From assembly GCA_016780525.1 (NCBI GenBank), contig JADHLR010000053.1, positions 1-9,711 on the forward strand: 9,711 nt of DNA. Reading direction: 5' to 3'. The notes below the pieces were generated by a model. It had not been told where the DNA came from and made no database searches. It was given only the letters and a program-made list of their open reading frames with translations. Every line of letters begins with the position of its first letter. Position 1 is the first letter of the stretch. Of the stretch, positions 7,092-9,711 are shown one piece after another. The DNA is from Candidatus Puniceispirillum sp. Its GTDB lineage: Bacteria; Pseudomonadota; Alphaproteobacteria; Puniceispirillales; Puniceispirillaceae. A program made the position numbers and the translations under genes.

Positions 7092-8516
7092 TTGCGCATC
7101 ATTTCGCGGAATCTTTACCGTCATATGGTATCCGGCTTTGCGATCATCGGCTTAATGGTCGTTGGCGCCGTCATATCATTGCCTATTATCTATTGTCAGA
7201 TGATGGACAAGGCATGGATCAACATCAGCGACGACTACAAATACCATGGTCAATTTCAGGCCCATCCCGGGATGCCTGTTGAAAGCACTTATTATGGCGG
7301 CTTTGATATTTATCGCATCAGCTTCGCGCAAAATGGCAAGCAGCATGTCATCGACCTTGCCCCCGTGCCAGACGGCATGGCATTACCCGCCGGCATTATT
7401 TATGACGTTGATCATGTAAATGAGCTGACATGCTTTGCGAATGCTGTTGCTCTTTTGATGTCGCGGCTTTCTGCACCCATTGCCATCACCGGTATTTTGG
7501 ATGGCGAACGCATCACTTTTACCCTCGATGCGAAGCGTATTTATCATGACCTGTTGAATTACTGGAAAATCATATTGCTGGTTGGTTTTTTTGGATTGCT
7601 ATTAACCGCCACAACCGGGTTTTTCGTGATTCGGCGGGCTGAACGAAGACCAATCACCGAGCTGATTAAAACCATTCATATGATGGCTGATGACCCGACA
7701 GTGACGCAGCCATTCCCTGACTCAATTAAAAATATACGGGACTTTGACGAGCTCGTGCAGGCGGTAGAGCTGTTGCAGCTCAATATGATGCGCACCTTGC
7801 AGCATCGCGAGCGGCTTGCGGAAATCGGCGAAGGCGTCGCCAAAATCAATCATGACATCCGCAATGTATTGAGCTCGGCAACTCTGGTCAGCGACGCCTT
7901 GCTCGCATCAAAGGATGAAAATGCGCGCCAATCAGCCCCCTTGGTGCTGCGCTCGCTGAAACAGGCCGTCGATTTATGCCAGTCGATGCTTGATTATCTG
8001 GCACATGCGCCAACCCCGGTGCATGCCGATTTTGATTTAGTCACGATGTTTGAAGAGGTGAAAGCCGCAACTTTACTCGACATCAACTATTGCGGGCCAG
8101 CAACCATGCATGCCGATCGTAGCATGATGTTTCGCATCATGCTCAATCTGGGGCGCAACGCCGGAACCGCCGGTGCCAGCGCGCTGAGCATCGATATCTG
8201 GCGGGCCGGGCATCTGGCGATTATGGATATCAGTGATAACCGATCAGGTATTCCGCGGCATCTCTGGCCCAGCTTATTTTCACCGTTCAAAAGCCGACAA
8301 TCGACCAGCGGCGGGCTTGGCTTGTCGATTGCCCGTGATCTGGCATTGGCGCAGGATGGTATTTTGAAACTCAGCCGATCCTCAGATGTCGGATCAGAGT
8401 TCCGTATCCAGTTTAATTGCGCAAGATTTCCGGAAATGGCGCATGAGGGCGCATCCGCAAACTGGCCATCGGTGCCCATCGGCAGCCATACAAGGACAGC
8501 GCATCAGCGATCCTAA
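7092..8516 (+). CDS. Two-transmembrane sensor histidine kinase (orphan)
   Basis: Inner-membrane sensor kinase, 474 aa. TM1 is about 12-35 and TM2 about 158-180. Between them is a periplasmic domain of roughly 120 residues with no family I recognise. A HAMP-like linker follows (about 181-235), then the DHp region GEGVAKINHDIRNVLSS with the phospho-acceptor H254, then a HATPase_c domain. Its N box is NLGRNA (352-357), the G1 box DNRSGIP (382-388), the F region SLFSPF (394-399) and the G2 box GGLGLSIAR (407-415). The INHDIRN signature resembles a kinase family I associate with alphaproteobacteria. The G1 box has arginine R384 where the first glycine is usual. The TTG start at 7092 is chosen for the GAGGAAG four bases upstream; the next in-frame ATG is codon 12. 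No response regulator gene adjoins it, and ligand and partner are unknown. Confidence 0.9.
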   Translation: MRIISRNLYRHMVSGFAIIGLMVVGAVISLPIIYCQMMDKAWINISDDYKYHGQFQAHPGMPVESTYYGGFDIYRISFAQNGKQHVIDLAPVPDGMALPAGIIYDVDHVNELTCFANAVALLMSRLSAPIAITGILDGERITFTLDAKRIYHDLLNYWKIILLVGFFGLLLTATTGFFVIRRAERRPITELIKTIHMMADDPTVTQPFPDSIKNIRDFDELVQAVELLQLNMMRTLQHRERLAEIGEGVAKINHDIRNVLSSATLVSDALLASKDENARQSAPLVLRSLKQAVDLCQSMLDYLAHAPTPVHADFDLVTMFEEVKAATLLDINYCGPATMHADRSMMFRIMLNLGRNAGTAGASALSIDIWRAGHLAIMDISDNRSGIPRHLWPSLFSPFKSRQSTSGGLGLSIARDLALAQDGILKLSRSSDVGSEFRIQFNCARFPEMAHEGASANWPSVPIGSHTRTAHQRS

Positions 8517-8528
8517 CCAAGCCGGTTA
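8514..8528. repeat. Inverted repeat joining the two convergent stop codons
   Basis: TAACC (8514-8518) and GGTTA (8524-8528) pair around a 5-base loop. The outer TAA on each strand is the stop codon of the kinase (plus) and of gpt (minus). Only nine bases separate the genes and no T-run follows on either strand, so I see no proper intrinsic terminator here. The small stem may be chance. Confidence 0.25.
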
Positions 8529-9008
8529 CACGCGCCGACCAATGATTGGCGTCGATGGTTGCGGTTCCATGTCCCATGGGAAGAAAATCCATGTATCCTG
8601 CGACACTTCGGTGACGAATGTGTCGACCAATGGCCGGCCGGCCGGCTTGGCATAGACGGTTGCAAAATGCGCTTTTGGCAATAATGCGCGCAAGGCTTTT
8701 GAGGTTTCGCCGGTATCGACAAGATCATCAACGATCAGCCAGCCACTGCCGTCACCGGCCAGACTGGCCTCTTTCAGAATGCTGACCTTGCCGCGCTCCT
8801 GGCCATGATAAGACGCCATACAGGCGGTATCGATCAGCCGAATTTCCAGTTCGCGCGCGACAATGGCGGCTGGCACAAGCCCACCGCGGGTGACCGCAAC
8901 CAGCCCGTCAAAAGGGCCAAGCTCCAAAAGCCGCCAGGCCAGCGCTTTTGATGTCCGGTGCAGCTCTTCCCATGATACCGGAAAAGCCTTGTCTGTCTTC
9001 TCAATCAT
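8526..9008 (-). CDS. gpt: Xanthine-guanine phosphoribosyltransferase Gpt
   Basis: Type I phosphoribosyltransferase, 160 aa, for purine salvage. It transfers ribose-5-phosphate from PRPP to xanthine or guanine (hypoxanthine more weakly) to give XMP or GMP, in the cytoplasm or at the membrane face. It closely follows E. coli Gpt (152 aa). It has VTRGGLVPAAIVAREL (39-54), the IDTACMASY segment (59-67) and the PRPP-binding loop VDDLVDTGET (93-102, acidic D94/D95). These are followed by the AKPAGRPLVD segment (120-129) and QDTWIFFPWDM (137-147), which carries the purine-stacking tryptophan region. The ATG at 9008 has AGGA seven bases upstream, and a good promoter lies at 9061-9090. It is a single-gene unit convergent with the histidine kinase. 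No purine riboswitch fits in its leader of about 45 bases. Confidence 0.95.
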   Translation of the reverse strand: MIEKTDKAFPVSWEELHRTSKALAWRLLELGPFDGLVAVTRGGLVPAAIVARELEIRLIDTACMASYHGQERGKVSILKEASLAGDGSGWLIVDDLVDTGETSKALRALLPKAHFATVYAKPAGRPLVDTFVTEVSQDTWIFFPWDMEPQPSTPIIGRRV

Positions 9009-9060
9009 GCGTTTGTCCTAAATCTGCAGGTTAATAGCACCCCATCTGCCGGGCCGAGCC

Positions 9061-9090
9061 ATCATATGAGACCGCGACAAAATCTGTAAA
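9061..9090 (-). promoter_or_regulatory. Sigma-70 promoter of gpt
   Basis: On the minus strand, TTTACA (9090-9085, five of six consensus bases) is followed after 18 bases by TATGAT (9066-9061, five of six). Transcription would begin near 9054, giving a leader of about 45 bases. Copies of CTGCAGGT in opposite orientation flank it at 9024-9031 and 9100-9107. Confidence 0.55.
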
Positions 9091-9190
9091 GCCTCGGTGA
9101 CCTGCAGCGCCGATTTTATTTCGTCACAGGTAACGCGCCCAGCCCAAAACCGCAGCCTAACCGACCCGCTTTGATGAAATGAATATTTAC

Positions 9191-9219
9191 TTGCAAGCCT
9201 GCCACGCTTGACCTATGTT
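9191..9219 (+). promoter_or_regulatory. Candidate promoter for tRNA-Arg
   Basis: TTGCAA (9191-9196) and TATGTT (9214-9219) are spaced by 17 bases on the plus strand, which would start transcription near 9226, about 70 bases before the tRNA. A TTGACC at 9208-9213 is a better -35, but its nearest AT-rich hexamer (TATTTA, 9236) is 22 bases away. Low confidence. Confidence 0.3.
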
Positions 9220-9295
9220 GCAGCCGTCTTCACTCTATTTAAGCAGTCTGGCAGCGCATCAATGGCGGCAGAGGCTGGTGGAGTTGAGATAAAAC

Positions 9296-9372
9296 GCGCT
9301 CGTAGCTCAGCTGGATAGAGCACTAGACTACGAATCTAGGGGTCGGGAGTTCGAATCTTCCCGAGCGCGCCA
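9296..9372 (+). tRNA. tRNA-Arg (anticodon ACG)
   Basis: A complete 77-base cloverleaf with encoded CCA. The acceptor arm GCGCTCG (9296-9302) pairs perfectly with CGAGCGC (9362-9368), and the discriminator is G (9369). The D arm is GCTC/GAGC. The anticodon stem CTAGA/TCTAG closes a CTACGAA loop with anticodon ACG, which reads CGN arginine codons (A34 is normally deaminated to inosine). The T arm GGGAG/CTTCC has one G-T pair and encloses TTCGAAT. tRNA 3' ends of this kind are frequent attachment sites for integrating elements, and the sequence after this one changes character. Confidence 0.97.
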
Positions 9373-9467
9373 TTTTCCTTACCCACGAATCTTCAATAAT
9401 AACCTTGATCACAGCCTGTGTCGGTTGGTTGATCGTGTGTCGATTCTAGCGACGAAAGTATACCCGT

Positions 9468-9508
9468 GTCACTCGAAAAAGCGTCCCAAGAGTGACCAGA
9501 GAGTGACC
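9468..9508. repeat. GAGTGACC repeat cluster (two direct copies, one inverted)
   Basis: AGAGTGACC occurs at 9489-9497 and again at 9500-9508, an 11-base period close to one helical turn. An inverted copy of seven bases, GTCACTC, lies at 9468-9474, about 100 bases past the tRNA. Spacing and position would suit arm-type integrase or excisionase binding sites, which is inference. Confidence 0.5.
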
Positions 9509-9585
9509 GAAGTTGATCTGATTTTTATCTGTGTTGACCATGGTTTCTTTTAAACAGAGATTGGGTCTTGAGCGATCAACAGTAT

Positions 9586-9655
9586 TTGCGCATGTGCGCA
9601 CGTTGCGCATGAGTTTCTATGGAAGTTCCTGTGATATGCAATATTGCGCATGAGT
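9586..9655. repeat. TTGCGCATG repeat cluster
   Basis: TTGCGCATG occurs three times on the plus strand, at 9586-9594, 9603-9611 and 9644-9652. The latter two extend to TTGCGCATGAGT. The palindromic core TGCGCA also occurs a fourth time at 9595-9600. The third copy overlaps a 10-bp palindrome, GCAATATTGC (9638-9647). These GC-rich blocks stand out in AT-rich surroundings and look like binding sites for a protein encoded beyond the window. Confidence 0.5.
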
Positions 9656-9711
9656 ATAAACACTCTACAATTCATACTAAACAATCTATATATTACATAT
9701 ACTTAACTATA

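Larger units (their letters stand above)
9373..9711. other. Non-coding, AT-rich, repeat-bearing sequence downstream of tRNA-Arg (possible element edge)
   Basis: No gene is supported in these 339 bases. The longest frame I noticed is 37 codons (9540-9653, plus) with no ribosome binding site. GC content falls along the stretch. The last 57 bases (9655-9711) contain no G on the plus strand, and the last 51 hold only 11 C. Two clusters of short repeats occur, at 9468-9508 and 9586-9655. The pattern fits the beginning of an integrated element at the tRNA 3' end, but no integrase gene or second att copy is inside the window. Confidence 0.45.

Noticed and set aside
8631..8648. Self-complementary GGCCGGCC run
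   Set aside because: It lies inside gpt and is explained by codons of the conserved KPAGRP motif.
9009..9060. Possible purine riboswitch in the gpt leader
   Set aside because: The leader from the inferred start is only about 45 bases and lacks the helices of a purine-sensing aptamer.
9540..9653. A 37-codon plus-strand open frame after the tRNA
   Set aside because: No ribosome binding site, very short, and it runs through the TTGCGCATG repeats, so a non-coding reading is simpler.
1..9711. CRISPR array, transposon or defence system
   Set aside because: No regularly spaced repeats of CRISPR length, no transposase, and no nuclease or other defence-type protein is encoded. Every sizeable gene except the sensor kinase is a recognisable housekeeping or metabolic gene.

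Overview
The window looks like a chromosome segment of an alphaproteobacterium. The gene chain rpmH-rnpA-yidD-yidC-engB-argB-HAD nucleotidase-dapD-dapE on the minus strand is a familiar alphaproteobacterial arrangement, and YidC carries a lysine (K389) where E. coli has its groove arginine. The moderate GC content and the protein sequences would fit a marine group such as SAR116 or other Rhodospirillales-like bacteria, but that lineage guess is inference from memory and not proven here.

Layout from left to right. Positions 1-3378 hold amino-acid biosynthesis genes on the minus strand: dapE (cut by the window edge), dapD, a HAD-family pyrimidine 5'-nucleotidase and argB. dapD and dapE overlap by one base and share a likely promoter at 1700-1729. 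argB and the nucleotidase overlap by four bases and may have a promoter at 3436-3463. Positions 3483-6700 hold a ribosome and membrane-biogenesis operon, also on the minus strand: rpmH (44 codons), rnpA, yidD, yidC and engB. These genes are tightly packed or overlapping, and a near-consensus sigma-70 promoter lies at 6748-6776. Positions 6777-7091 are a non-coding divergent region. Positions 7092-8516 on the plus strand encode a two-transmembrane sensor histidine kinase with a TTG start and no response regulator beside it. It converges on gpt (xanthine-guanine phosphoribosyltransferase, minus strand, 8526-9008), which has its own good promoter. A CCA-encoding tRNA-Arg(ACG) lies at 9296-9372. 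The last 340 bases are non-coding, increasingly AT-rich, and contain two clusters of short repeats.

How the genes work together. L34, RNase P protein, YidD, YidC and EngB are a growth-linked set that serves ribosome assembly, tRNA processing and inner-membrane protein insertion. ArgB commits glutamate to arginine, and DapD and DapE are successive steps of the succinylase route to diaminopimelate and lysine. Gpt salvages purines. All of these are ordinary housekeeping genes. The part most likely to be accessory is the sequence after the tRNA-Arg gene. A tRNA 3' end followed by a composition shift and short repeats is what the edge of an integrated element often looks like, but no integrase is visible before the window ends. 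I did not find a convincing new system inside the window.
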